NCBI GenBank assembly: GCA_002347705.1
Contig: DDWY01000015.1
Coordinates: 1-43,881 of the forward strand
Direction: 5' to 3'
DNA length: 43,881 bases
Origin: Anaerolineaceae bacterium UBA2274
Lineage (GTDB): Bacteria; Chloroflexota; Anaerolineae; Anaerolineales; Anaerolineaceae
How positions within the stretch are numbered: the first letter of the stretch is position 1; each line of letters opens with the position of its first letter. Position numbers and translations under genes: made by a program. A model generated the notes under the pieces. That model had not been told where the DNA came from. It saw only the letters and a program-made list of their open reading frames with translations, and did not search any database. Shown here piece by piece: positions 33,338 through 40,884 of the stretch.

Positions 33338-34090
33338 TCATTTAATGGATATCTCTGTCAGCACTTCGCCGATGTCACCATGAAAAACGAAATTTGCCTG
33401 CTGGTCATAGGGGGTTGGATCGCGATTGATTAGGATCAGGCAGTCTCCGCGAAAGTAATCCAGCAAGCCTGCTGCCGGGTAAACCACCAGAGCTGACCCT
33501 CCCACAATCAAACAATCAGCCCGGCGGACTGCCTCCATGCTGGCATTGAGAACGTCTGGGTCCAGCGGCTCGCCGTAGAGCACCACATCCGGACGTACCA
33601 GACCACCGCAGATCTCGCAACGAGGCGTTGTTTCCTGGGAGTAAACCTGCTCCGCTGGGCACATTCCATGGCAGCACGTGCAATAAAAACGTTCCAGGCT
33701 GCCGTGCAGTTCATGAACCACTTTCGATCCTGCTCGTTGGTGCAATCCGTCGATGTTTTGGGTAATTACGGCTGTGAGTTTCCCTCGTTTTTCCATATCA
33801 GCCAGCACGTAATGCGCTGCGTTCGGTTTCGCGTTGGGATAGTATAATGAACTGCGCAAAAAAGCGTAAAACTCCTCCGGGTGGAGCAGGAAGAAATTCT
33901 GACTGAGCATCGTCTCAGGTGCGTAACGCGAACCGGTAATCTGGTTGTAAAGACCAGTCGCGCTGCGGAAATCCGGAATGCCCGAAGCGGTCGAAACCCC
34001 CGCGCCGCCAAGAAATGTCACTTTCTGGCTGGATTTTAGGCGTTCCTTTGCGGCTTGGAATGAATAACTCACTTGCGATTGTCCTGACAT
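33338..34090 (-). CDS. NAD-dependent protein deacylase, Sir2 family (sirtuin)
   Basis: A 250-residue sirtuin that removes acyl groups from lysines using NAD. The NAD-binding GGAGVSTASGIPDFR is at residues ~28-42, followed by TQNIDGLHQRAG. The catalytic base is H129 in HELHGS. A zinc ribbon is formed by C137, C140, C158 and C161. GGSALVVYPAA and ILINRDPT complete the fold. The usual T-G-A-G-I-S is G-G-A-G-V-S here, a minor change. The length and motif set fit the U/III class near bacterial CobB/Sir2Tm. Its start overlaps the end of the exporter-like gene by 22 bp, so the two are co-transcribed. Confidence 0.93.
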   Translation of the reverse strand: MSGQSQVSYSFQAAKERLKSSQKVTFLGGAGVSTASGIPDFRSATGLYNQITGSRYAPETMLSQNFFLLHPEEFYAFLRSSLYYPNAKPNAAHYVLADMEKRGKLTAVITQNIDGLHQRAGSKVVHELHGSLERFYCTCCHGMCPAEQVYSQETTPRCEICGGLVRPDVVLYGEPLDPDVLNASMEAVRRADCLIVGGSALVVYPAAGLLDYFRGDCLILINRDPTPYDQQANFVFHGDIGEVLTEISIK

Positions 34091-34698
34091 TTCTCTGGCA
34101 GTTCAGATTCGGCTTTTTCCAAATTGCTGCAGGCAAGACTGACCGGGGAAATATCCACATGCCCAAGCCGCCCTCCAATCTTATTCAGGATTGGAAGCCA
34201 GTTGATGAAAAGTGCTACTCCGATGCCGATCAATGTTCCTATCACGCGTTCGATCGTGTAATTTAGGGGATTGGTCGCGCCGGCGTTAATGACAACGATC
34301 AAAAAAACGACCACCGTGATGGAAAGCCCGCCCTGTTTTTTGACCCCGATCATCAGCATCATGAGTGGTAAGGTCATTACCCCGATCAGGGTAAAGTAGC
34401 TCAGGGAGTTGAGGCTGACTTGCATTTGTTGAATAAAGAAGGTGATGAATAAATAGCCATAAAGACCGGCGATCAGCGTGCCAATTGTGCGGTCACCGGC
34501 AGTTTTGAAGGTCGATTTCAAGGTCGGCTGCATGCAGACGACCGCGGCAATGCTGGAATGGTAGGGCATACTTGTGCCGCGAAAGAATTCGATGATCAGG
34601 CAGATGGTGATGGCAAGGCAGGTCTTGATGACCCGCATGCCGGGAGAATTGCTGATGAGGAATGAGGTAAATCGCTTCCAGACAGTGTTTTCTTGCAT
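34069..34698 (-). CDS. Aromatic acid exporter family (ArAE_1/FUSC-like) membrane protein
   Basis: A 209-residue protein with about six membrane helices. It shows MRVIKTCLAITICLIIEFF, SSIAAVVCMQPTLKSTFKTAGDRTIGTLIAG and a second ERVIGTLIGIGVALFINW, the two R-x-x-GT-x-x-G repeats typical of the ArAE_1/FUSC fold. It lacks the long soluble C-terminal part of larger family members and ends in a ~35-residue charged tail. Role: probable small-molecule efflux, substrate unknown. The 3' end overlaps the sirtuin gene, an odd but clear operon. Confidence 0.82.
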   Translation of the reverse strand: MQENTVWKRFTSFLISNSPGMRVIKTCLAITICLIIEFFRGTSMPYHSSIAAVVCMQPTLKSTFKTAGDRTIGTLIAGLYGYLFITFFIQQMQVSLNSLSYFTLIGVMTLPLMMLMIGVKKQGGLSITVVVFLIVVINAGATNPLNYTIERVIGTLIGIGVALFINWLPILNKIGGRLGHVDISPVSLACSNLEKAESELPEKCQDNRK

Positions 34699-35037
34699 CG
34701 TATTTTACCCAATTTTTTATTGTACCCATGATAACCCATAAACAAAAAAAGGGGATAAGGAGCAATTGGGTGAGTCAATATTGATTGCTCTTGGGCGATT
34801 AACAAACAGGGTTGCAGTTCCTTTACCAGGAAAGAAGACCATTTCGACTGATACGATAAGATACGCGCTTGAAGATCGACTTACTTTGCATAAGCAGACG
34901 GTTATTTTACGTTTTGCTATGACCGACCCTCTATTAAGAGGGAGGCAAAATACCACTCGCTAACATATTAGTGCAGAGAGCTTAATAAGGAAAAGCAGAA
35001 GCGAAGCTTATTGCGCTTGCTGTTCTATGCTTATGAA
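34699..35037. other. 339-bp spacer without a recognised gene
   Basis: A 65-codon + strand frame (TTG at 34766 to 34963) has AAGGAG only 3 nt upstream; its product (RVAVPLPGKKTISTDTIRYA) was not recognised and codon use gives no clear support. Hairpin-like GACCGACCCTC/GAGGGAGG pairing is present near 34921-34944. No other feature was seen. Confidence 0.4.
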
Positions 35038-35337
35038 CTACTCCCCATCTACCAGTTTGTGTTTTATAGCAACCAGGTTTTCGTGGATTTGGAAGACAAC
35101 GATCAGCAACTCAGCGTAGACCCTTGCCAGCAGCACGCCCATAAAAGCCAACACTGGACCGCCAATGATTCCGCCAAGCGCTGCTCCAAAGCTGTCCTGT
35201 TGGAAGGCGGTGATGATGCCGCCGAAGAAAACCACAACGCCGCCAATGATCGCTGCGGCTATGCCTATGTAGAACAAGATTTTGATGATTACAGGCGTGA
35301 TCATACTGTCAAAATTAAGGAAGGAATGTGATTTCAT
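35038..35337 (-). CDS. DUF4282 membrane protein
   Basis: A 99-residue protein with two membrane helices: ITPVIIKILFYIGIAAAIIGGVVVFFGGI and ALGGIIGGPVLAFMGVLLARVYAELLIVVF. It begins HSFLNFDSMITP, the phenylalanine-rich start of DUF4282, and ends with IHENLVAIKHKL. Function is unknown. The ATG at 35337 is chosen because GGAGG lies 5 nt upstream; an ATG at 35349 would place that site inside the gene. Confidence 0.82.
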   Translation of the reverse strand: MKSHSFLNFDSMITPVIIKILFYIGIAAAIIGGVVVFFGGIITAFQQDSFGAALGGIIGGPVLAFMGVLLARVYAELLIVVFQIHENLVAIKHKLVDGE

Positions 35338-35400
35338 TATTGCCTCCAAAGCGATGGTTATTGTTCAATAATTGTACTATGAGATATAAGCTGTCCAACG

Positions 35401-35424
35401 CGTGTACGAAATCGTATACGAAAT
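35401..35424 (+). promoter_or_regulatory. 12-bp tandem repeat upstream of the exonuclease gene
   Basis: CGTGTACGAAAT (35401-35412) is followed at once by CGTATACGAAAT (35413-35424), one mismatch. The spacing is about one helical turn. It sits 37 bp before the TATAAT at 35461 and between two divergent genes, so it could be a regulator site. Confidence 0.4.
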
Positions 35425-35460
35425 TGGATGAAACATAGGGGAGCGATCAAGGCGATGCGT

Positions 35461-35466
35461 TATAAT
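35461..35466 (+). promoter_or_regulatory. -10 box of the exonuclease gene
   Basis: A consensus TATAAT, 17 nt before the ATG at 35483, leaving a leader of about 10 nt that still contains GAGG. No clear -35 is seen at standard distance. Confidence 0.5.
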
Positions 35467-35482
35467 ACCCTACGAGGTCCGA

Positions 35483-36061
35483 ATGCCCTATCCAATCGCT
35501 CATCCCAAGGTCATCCAACGCGCACGGGCTGTGCTCGAACTTCAGCCAATCTTCCTTGACACTGAAACCACCGGCACAGGCCAAATCGATCGGATCATCC
35601 AGGTCGGGATTGTGAATGCCCAGGGCGAAACCCTGTTCGAGTCTCTGGTGAACCCCGGCATGCTGATTCCATCTGAATCCAGTGCGGTCAATGGCATCAC
35701 TAATGAGATGGTCTTAAATGCTCCGGTGTGGACCCAGATCTGGCCGGACGTGGAGGCTATTCTCAAAGGCAGGGTGATCGGGATCTACAATGCCGACTTT
35801 GACTTGCGGCTGCTGCGCCAGACGAACAAAGCCTATGGATTGCCAATGAGCATTGAAACTAACCAGGCGTTTTGCGTGATGAAGCTTTTCGCGGCCTTTT
35901 ATGGCGAATGGAATGCGCGCAACAATGGGTTCAAATCCCAAAAGCTTGAATTTGCCGGCAAATTCCTCAAGATCCCAATCCCAAACAGTCATGATGCTAT
36001 CGATGATGCCCGCCTGACCGCCGCTTTGACATGGGCGATCGCTGATTATCAATCCGAATAG
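35483..36061 (+). CDS. 3'-5' exonuclease, DnaQ/DEDDh type
   Basis: A 192-residue exonuclease of the DnaQ-like fold. ExoI is FLDTETTG with D26 and E28 as metal ligands; ExoII is IGIYNADFDLRLL; ExoIII is SHDAIDDARLTAAL, with the histidine that defines the DEDDh group. It lacks polymerase-binding extensions, so it may be a proofreading-like subunit, an RNase T-like RNase or a general exonuclease. It is close to the divergent DUF4282 gene and not obviously part of the metal-resistance unit that follows. Confidence 0.88.
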   Translation: MPYPIAHPKVIQRARAVLELQPIFLDTETTGTGQIDRIIQVGIVNAQGETLFESLVNPGMLIPSESSAVNGITNEMVLNAPVWTQIWPDVEAILKGRVIGIYNADFDLRLLRQTNKAYGLPMSIETNQAFCVMKLFAAFYGEWNARNNGFKSQKLEFAGKFLKIPIPNSHDAIDDARLTAALTWAIADYQSE

Positions 36062-36082
36062 CCAATCTAACAGATTTCTCCA

Positions 36083-36111
36083 TTGTAATTATTTGTGTTG
36101 TGTGTTATTAT
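36083..36111 (+). promoter_or_regulatory. Promoter of the metal-resistance operon
   Basis: TTGTAA (36083-36088) and TATTAT (36106-36111) are spaced by exactly 17 bp. The predicted start falls inside the inverted repeat at 36116-36135, so a bound repressor would block initiation. Confidence 0.65.
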
Positions 36112-36115
36112 GAAC

Positions 36116-36135
36116 ATATGAACAATTATTCATAT
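36116..36135 (+). promoter_or_regulatory. SmtB/CzrA-type operator
   Basis: ATATGAACAATTATTCATAT: 7-bp arms around six central bases. TGAACA and TTCA match the known consensus of SmtB, ZiaR and CzrA operators (TGAA-N6-TTCA core). It lies between the promoter and the sensor gene. Confidence 0.7.
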
Positions 36136-36148
36136 AAACAGAGGTATG

Positions 36149-36454
36149 ATGGAAAAACACCTTACAACTCAGGCAGACTTCAACAGCATGGCAGCCACTT
36201 TTAAGGGGCTGTCTGATCCTTCCCGCTTGCAGTTACTTGCGATCCTGTTGGACGGCGAGGCAAACGTCGGCGACCTGGCAGCACAATGTGGTCTTAGCCC
36301 AAGCGCCACCTCGCATCAGCTGCGAGTCCTGCGCAACCTTCGTTTCGTGACCGGCAGGCGCGAAGGTCAGCAGGTAAATTACCGCATCAACGATGAACAT
36401 ATCCACGACTTGTTGGAGCAGGCTTACGAACACAGTCTGCATCTGCAATCTTAA
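36149..36454 (+). CDS. ArsR/SmtB-family metal sensor with CzrA-like alpha-5 site
   Basis: A 101-residue winged-helix repressor. The recognition helix is SPSATSHQLRVLRNLRFV, followed by the wing GRREGQQVNYRI. In the C-terminal helix, D82, H84, H95 and H98 are spaced exactly as the alpha-5 zinc ligands of CzrA (D84, H86, H97, H100). There is no CxC pair in helix 3, so a cadmium/lead-type site is unlikely; it should sense Zn or Co. The ATG at 36149 is chosen because AGAGG lies 4 nt upstream; an ATG at 36146 is almost in contact with it. It is 16 bp upstream of the P-type ATPase, with a matching operator in front. Confidence 0.9.
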   Translation: MEKHLTTQADFNSMAATFKGLSDPSRLQLLAILLDGEANVGDLAAQCGLSPSATSHQLRVLRNLRFVTGRREGQQVNYRINDEHIHDLLEQAYEHSLHLQS

Positions 36455-36470
36455 GGGGCTTTGATCAATC

Positions 36471-38555
36471 ATGACCATGAATCAAAATGATAAGAATCCC
36501 AAAATTGCTGTTGAAGACATAACGGGCAGTGTCTGCACGGGTGGGAACTGCTCCTCGCCGATTCGTCCCTACACTTCGTCCGATCGCCCTGCTGAAAGAT
36601 CCAGTATTCTGGACTTCAAAGGCTTCTGGCGATACTTTCTGCGCATGCCAGACCTGAAGATCATCGTACCTGGTTGGATCCTTCTGCTGGCAACCTTCTT
36701 TCTTGATCGCCTTGGACTTTCAAACACAGCCGTGCTCATCCTGCAATTTATGATACTGCCCATTGCCGGCTGGATGGTTTTCCGCAATGGATCCATCAGT
36801 CTCTTCAAGGAACACAACCTGAACATGAATGTGCTCATGTCTGTGGCATCCATTGGTGCTGTAGCCATTGGTGAGGCTCACGAAGCCCTGATCATGGTCA
36901 TTTTGTTCACGCTTTCAGAAGCTTTGGAGGGATACACCAACGATCATGCCCGCGCCATTCTAACTGAGTTCGCTGATCTCGCGCCGCATCAAGCTCTGTT
37001 GACGACATCCGACGGCGACCAGCTGGTGCCGATTGAAGCTCTGAAAGTCGATGACCGCATTTTGGTACGGGCAGGCGAGCGCTTTCCGATGGACGGCATC
37101 GTCGTCAGGGGTTCCAGCGAGGTCAACCAGGCGCCTATCACCGGCGAGAGCCGTCTTGTGCCAAAAACCGTTGGTGATGAAGTCCTCTCGGGTACGGTTA
37201 ACGGGCAGGGCGTACTGGAGGTGCGCGTCAGTCATCTGGCAGCAGATACCACCATTCAACGCATTATTGCCATGGTCACGGAAGCCCAGGAAAACAAAGC
37301 CCGCCAGGAGAAATTCATTGACCGGTTTGCGGCGGTCTACACCCCCATTGTGATCGGAATCTCCATCCTGGTGGCTCTCATTCCAACCCTCGTTTTCCAG
37401 CAGAGCTTTTGGAATACCACAGAAAGCTACGGTTGGTTTCACCGTGCCCTTTCCGTGTTGATGGTTGGCTGCCCTTGCGCTTTGATCATCAGTACCCCTA
37501 TCACAATGGTCAGCGGTCTGACCCGCGCGGCGAGAGCTGGCGTGATCTTCAAAGGCGGCATTTTCCTGGAGAGTCTGTCGAGCAGCAAGGTGATGGCATT
37601 TGATAAAACCGGCACGCTGACACTTGGCAAGCCTTCTGTGACCAAAGTTCAGGCGACTGATTGCAAAGGTGAAAAATACTGTGAGCCTTGCAATGATCTG
37701 GTTGCCGTAGCCAGTTCTCTCGAAGCCCACAGCACCCATCCGCTCGGACTCGCGGTCACGCAGGAAGCCCTCACGCGTGGTGTACTTCATCGCTACCCTG
37801 CTGCAGAAGGGCTGCAGGTGATTGAAGGTCGCGGTCAGCAAGGATTGCTGAATGGCAAACTGGCAACGGTTGGCAGCCTGCCGCTCTTTTTGGCAGAGCA
37901 TCAAACCCCCGAGAAAATCATTCTGGCTTCCCAGGCGGCAGAACGCGATGGTCAAACAACCATGCTGATCTGTGATGGTGATCGTGTGATCGGTTATCTT
38001 GCGGTTCAGGACAAGCCGCGTCCCGGCACAAAAGAGGTTCTGGCAGAGCTGAAAGCTCAAGGAATCCGCACGGTCATGCTGACCGGAGACAATTCCGGAG
38101 TGGCTGAGCGTGTTGCAGGCGAGGTCGGTCTTGATGAAATCTTTGCCGGCTTGCTCCCGGCTGATAAACTGGCGAAGCTGAATGAATTCAAGCAGGAGTA
38201 TGGTCAGGTGGTGATGGTTGGTGACGGCATCAATGACTCTCCTGCCCTGGCACAGGCAGATATTGGCGTCGCAATGGGCGGCGCAGGCAACGCGCAGGTG
38301 CTTGAAACCGCGGATGTGGTTTTGATGAACGACGACCTCAGCCGCTTGCCCTTCGCGGTCAGGCTTTCGAGGTTTGTTAATTGCCTGATCAAACAAAATG
38401 TTATTATCAGCCTGGGAGTCAAGATTTTAGTGGCAATTGCCGCCATAGCTGGACTGACGCCCTTGTGGGTGGCTGTGTTTGCGGATATTGGGATTTCCCT
38501 GATCGTGACCCTTAACGGGTTGCGGGCGTTAAGATTTGAAGCTGAAACAGCCTAA
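36471..38555 (+). CDS. Heavy-metal-transporting P-type ATPase (Zn/Cd/Pb type, P1B-2)
   Basis: A 694-residue efflux pump. It has the intramembrane metal motif CPC (334-336) in VGCPCALIIST, the phosphorylated D378 in DKTGTLTLG, the HP locus STHPLG, the nucleotide-domain MLTGDN, and the hinge MVGDGINDSPALA. The last helices carry NVIISLGVKILV and DIGISLIVTLNGLR, whose Lys and Asp mark the Zn/Cd/Pb (P1B-2) group. No full N-terminal HMA domain (GMTCxxC) is present; only a short cysteine pair (C22, C27 in VCTGGNC) precedes the helices. It should export Zn, Cd or Pb, controlled by the upstream sensor. The stop overlaps that of the convergent DUF3048 gene by 3 bp. Confidence 0.93.
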   Translation: MTMNQNDKNPKIAVEDITGSVCTGGNCSSPIRPYTSSDRPAERSSILDFKGFWRYFLRMPDLKIIVPGWILLLATFFLDRLGLSNTAVLILQFMILPIAGWMVFRNGSISLFKEHNLNMNVLMSVASIGAVAIGEAHEALIMVILFTLSEALEGYTNDHARAILTEFADLAPHQALLTTSDGDQLVPIEALKVDDRILVRAGERFPMDGIVVRGSSEVNQAPITGESRLVPKTVGDEVLSGTVNGQGVLEVRVSHLAADTTIQRIIAMVTEAQENKARQEKFIDRFAAVYTPIVIGISILVALIPTLVFQQSFWNTTESYGWFHRALSVLMVGCPCALIISTPITMVSGLTRAARAGVIFKGGIFLESLSSSKVMAFDKTGTLTLGKPSVTKVQATDCKGEKYCEPCNDLVAVASSLEAHSTHPLGLAVTQEALTRGVLHRYPAAEGLQVIEGRGQQGLLNGKLATVGSLPLFLAEHQTPEKIILASQAAERDGQTTMLICDGDRVIGYLAVQDKPRPGTKEVLAELKAQGIRTVMLTGDNSGVAERVAGEVGLDEIFAGLLPADKLAKLNEFKQEYGQVVMVGDGINDSPALAQADIGVAMGGAGNAQVLETADVVLMNDDLSRLPFAVRLSRFVNCLIKQNVIISLGVKILVAIAAIAGLTPLWVAVFADIGISLIVTLNGLRALRFEAETA

Positions 38556-39772
38556 TTTGGCGTAAAAATAATATCCCAGATGCCCTCTTGGACCATGGTC
38601 ATGCGTGAGCTTGTGCTGGCAAAAGTGATCCATGTTTGACCCGGTTTGAGGGTGTAAGGCTTACCTTGCAAGTCAAAAAACTGCAAGGGTTCGTCGACAT
38701 TGGGCACATACCAGGTGCCATGGGTTAATTTTCCATCGCGTAAGAAAACGGCTGCTTGCTCTCTGTCACCTTCGCGAAAGTCTATATCATAAAAGGATGG
38801 GTTATATTCAATATAATCTGCCAGGAGGATCAGAACGTTCTCAAAGATTACCGGCTGCTGGCTGTCGCGGTCGAAAGTCTGTTGAAGCGTATAGCTGCCG
38901 TCTGCCTGCTGAAAGTCCTGCCAGAGCTCATAGCCGCCATAAATTTTGTCATAGCGCCAATCCATCACCGAAAAATCAGCATATAAGTAACTGACACGCA
39001 ATGCACTTTCATCCCAAACCTTAATTTCCCGATCGAAATAGAGGTCTGGCAGGCGCGAAATTTCATCTTCGATGCCCTCCGATTTGATGAAATTCCGGAT
39101 AGCACTGGTATTCACGACGGTATTCCCGCCCTGTGCTTCTGTTTCAGTGCAGATTCCCGGGCAGGGGGCATATCCGCGGTAAAAAACGCGATCCGGCAAA
39201 GTTTGCTCAAACACGCCTTCCACCGTCGGCGGTGCGCTGGCAACCACCAGCGATGCCTGATAGCGTCTTGCCAGGCGAGCGTCAACCAATCGCCCGGGAG
39301 CAAGCGGTCCGACTGCAGTTGCATCTCCACCGTAATAAAGTGCCAGGAGATGATTGGTCTGATAACCAATGAAATATTCAAAGACCATATCCGCATCAAT
39401 GATCTGGTTGAAGGGGCGCAGTGACTGGGGCCAGTTAGCCAGTTTGACCATGACCGGGCGTTCCCACAGCAAGGCGGAGTTCTCAACTTGCAGCCCGGTC
39501 AAAGGATTGGTGGTGTCCGACTGAGCTGGAATAGACCTTTGGGTCGCGGTTGGGGTAACGACCTGCCAGGGGGTGGAGGTTGGAATGGGTGTGGGGGTGG
39601 CTTGCCGGGCAGCTTTGGTGAGTGCCTGCTCAGGATTTAAGGTAGGGGTCGTGGCTAAATTAGTGACAAGCGGAGTGATCTTAGGAGCAGGCGCAATTAA
39701 GTTGCAGCCAGTCAGCAGCAAGACCACCCCCCCCCATATAAGACGTCTGAAAACACTTGTGATGCCCATCAT
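38552..39772 (-). CDS. DUF3048 (YerB-like) lipoprotein
   Basis: A 406-residue lipoprotein: a signal segment with lipobox LLTGC (Cys 23), a ~60-residue Pro/Thr-rich linker (TPTPIPTSTP), and the DUF3048 pair of domains. The first has NPLTGLQVENSALLWERPVMVKLAN and FEYFIGYQTNHLLALYYGGD, and the second has ENVLILLADYIEYNP and a final PGQTWITFAS. YerB-type proteins are surface proteins of unknown function. Two adjacent ATG codons (39772 and 39769) are possible; no ribosome site precedes either. A TGTTAGAAT box lies 5 nt before the first, suggesting a leaderless mRNA. Confidence 0.87.
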   Translation of the reverse strand: MMGITSVFRRLIWGGVVLLLTGCNLIAPAPKITPLVTNLATTPTLNPEQALTKAARQATPTPIPTSTPWQVVTPTATQRSIPAQSDTTNPLTGLQVENSALLWERPVMVKLANWPQSLRPFNQIIDADMVFEYFIGYQTNHLLALYYGGDATAVGPLAPGRLVDARLARRYQASLVVASAPPTVEGVFEQTLPDRVFYRGYAPCPGICTETEAQGGNTVVNTSAIRNFIKSEGIEDEISRLPDLYFDREIKVWDESALRVSYLYADFSVMDWRYDKIYGGYELWQDFQQADGSYTLQQTFDRDSQQPVIFENVLILLADYIEYNPSFYDIDFREGDREQAAVFLRDGKLTHGTWYVPNVDEPLQFFDLQGKPYTLKPGQTWITFASTSSRMTMVQEGIWDIIFTPN

Positions 39773-39777
39773 GCATG

Positions 39778-39783
39778 ATTCTA
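39778..39783 (-). promoter_or_regulatory. Extended -10 element of the DUF3048 gene
   Basis: On the minus strand TGTTAGAAT ends 5 nt before the ATG at 39772 (8 nt before 39769). The 11 bases GTGTTAGAATC are the same as in front of fmt. Confidence 0.5.
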
Positions 39784-39836
39784 ACACGCCACGCGGCGGG
39801 CAAAAAACTGATTAATAGCAAGACCCTAAATAGTCC

Positions 39837-39869
39837 TTAATTTAGATTTAAGCTGCAATTAACCTTAAC
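39837..39869 (+). promoter_or_regulatory. PHO-box-like array of pstS
   Basis: Three 11-bp units in a row each begin with TTAA: TTAATTTAGAT, TTAAGCTGCAA, TTAACCTTAAC. The 11-bp period and TTAAnn core fit the PhoP boxes of Bacillus (TTAACA with 5-bp spacers). The array ends 57 bp before the pstS ATG. Confidence 0.55.
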
Positions 39870-39925
39870 CCGTTAGCATTACTGGGTGTACAAAAACTAT
39901 TACGATTTTTAGAGGAGAATTTTGA

Positions 39926-40783
39926 ATGAAAAGTACTAAGAAAAACATATTGTTGGTTGTTTCCCTTCTTTTGGTTGCCGCTTTGGTTGCTGCTTGTAGC
40001 GCCCCCAGCACACCTGGCGCACCAGCTGCCGATCCCTCGGCAGACAATGCGACGGTTACCCTTTCCGGGTCTACAACCGTTCAGCCCCTGGCTGAAAAAC
40101 TCGCTGAGGCTTTCATGACCGAAAACACTGGTCTACGGATTGACGTGCAAGGCGGAGGTTCAAGCGTGGGTGTCAAAGCAGCGGGTCAGGCCACCTCAGA
40201 TATCGGAATGGCATCCCGGGAAATCAAGGAATCTGAACTGGCTGAATTCCCCAACCTCAAAATCTTTGTCATTGCTCGCGACGGCATTGCAATCGTTGCC
40301 CACCCGGATGTGCCTGTCAGCGATCTGACAGTTGAGCAGGTACGCGATATCTTCAGCGGCAAGATCACAAACTGGAAAGATCTTGGCGGAGACGATCAAA
40401 ACATTATCGTGGTTTCCCGTGAAGAAGGTTCTGGCACGCGCGCCGCTTTTGAAGAAATGGTTATGGGCGAGGATGCCTTGATCGCAGCAAGTGCCATTTT
40501 GCAGGCTTCCAACGGTGCAATCCGCACCACTGTTTCCACCACACCTTACTCCATTGCCTATCTGTCTTTCGGCTACCTGGATGATACTGTCAAATCGATC
40601 AGCATTGACGGCGTCGCTCCCACTGAGCCAAATGCCGCGGATGGCTCCTACCCAATCGTGCGCCCTCTCAACATGCTCACCAATGGTGAACCTGCCGGCA
40701 TGGTCAAGGCGTTCCTGGATTTCATCCTGAGTGAAGCTGGGCAGAAGCTGGTTGTTGAAGATGGATATATCCCGGTAAAGTAA
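39926..40783 (+). CDS. pstS: Phosphate ABC transporter, substrate-binding lipoprotein
   Basis: A 285-residue lipoprotein with lipobox VAAC (Cys 24) after a hydrophobic signal. The phosphate-binding PstS fold is clear: VTLSGSTTVQPLAEKLAEAF, VQGGGSSVGVKAA, SDIGMASREIKESE, the phosphate-contacting SREEGSGTRAAFEE, and IAYLSFGYLDD. It captures phosphate outside the membrane for PstCAB. The start has AGAGGAG at 39911-39917. It is followed by a strong stem-loop without T-tract and then pstC. Confidence 0.96.
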   Translation: MKSTKKNILLVVSLLLVAALVAACSAPSTPGAPAADPSADNATVTLSGSTTVQPLAEKLAEAFMTENTGLRIDVQGGGSSVGVKAAGQATSDIGMASREIKESELAEFPNLKIFVIARDGIAIVAHPDVPVSDLTVEQVRDIFSGKITNWKDLGGDDQNIIVVSREEGSGTRAAFEEMVMGEDALIAASAILQASNGAIRTTVSTTPYSIAYLSFGYLDDTVKSISIDGVAPTEPNAADGSYPIVRPLNMLTNGEPAGMVKAFLDFILSEAGQKLVVEDGYIPVK

Positions 40784-40817
40784 ACGGATAACTGGGATCA
40801 AGACCATTTATAATAAT

Positions 40818-40849
40818 CAGGCGTCTCTGCAATACCGCAGAGACGCCTG
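40818..40849 (+). promoter_or_regulatory. Intercistronic stem-loop between pstS and pstC
   Basis: CAGGCGTCTCTGC (40818-40830) and GCAGAGACGCCTG (40837-40849) pair perfectly over 13 bp around AATACC. No T-tract follows, so full termination is unlikely. Such stem-loops after the binding-protein gene stabilise its mRNA and lower expression of the distal permease genes. Confidence 0.7.
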
Positions 40850-40884
40850 AATGAGAGAAAGAATTGGGAGCGGAAAAGAACCTG

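Noticed and set aside
34766..34963. 65-codon frame between the exporter-like and DUF4282 genes
   Set aside because: Start codon is TTG with the ribosome site too close (3 nt), and no recognisable domain. Not called as a gene.
36960..38396. 478-codon minus-strand frame opposite the P-type ATPase
   Set aside because: The + strand encodes all P1B ATPase motifs across the same region; the antisense frame has no recognised domain and no ribosome site was evident.
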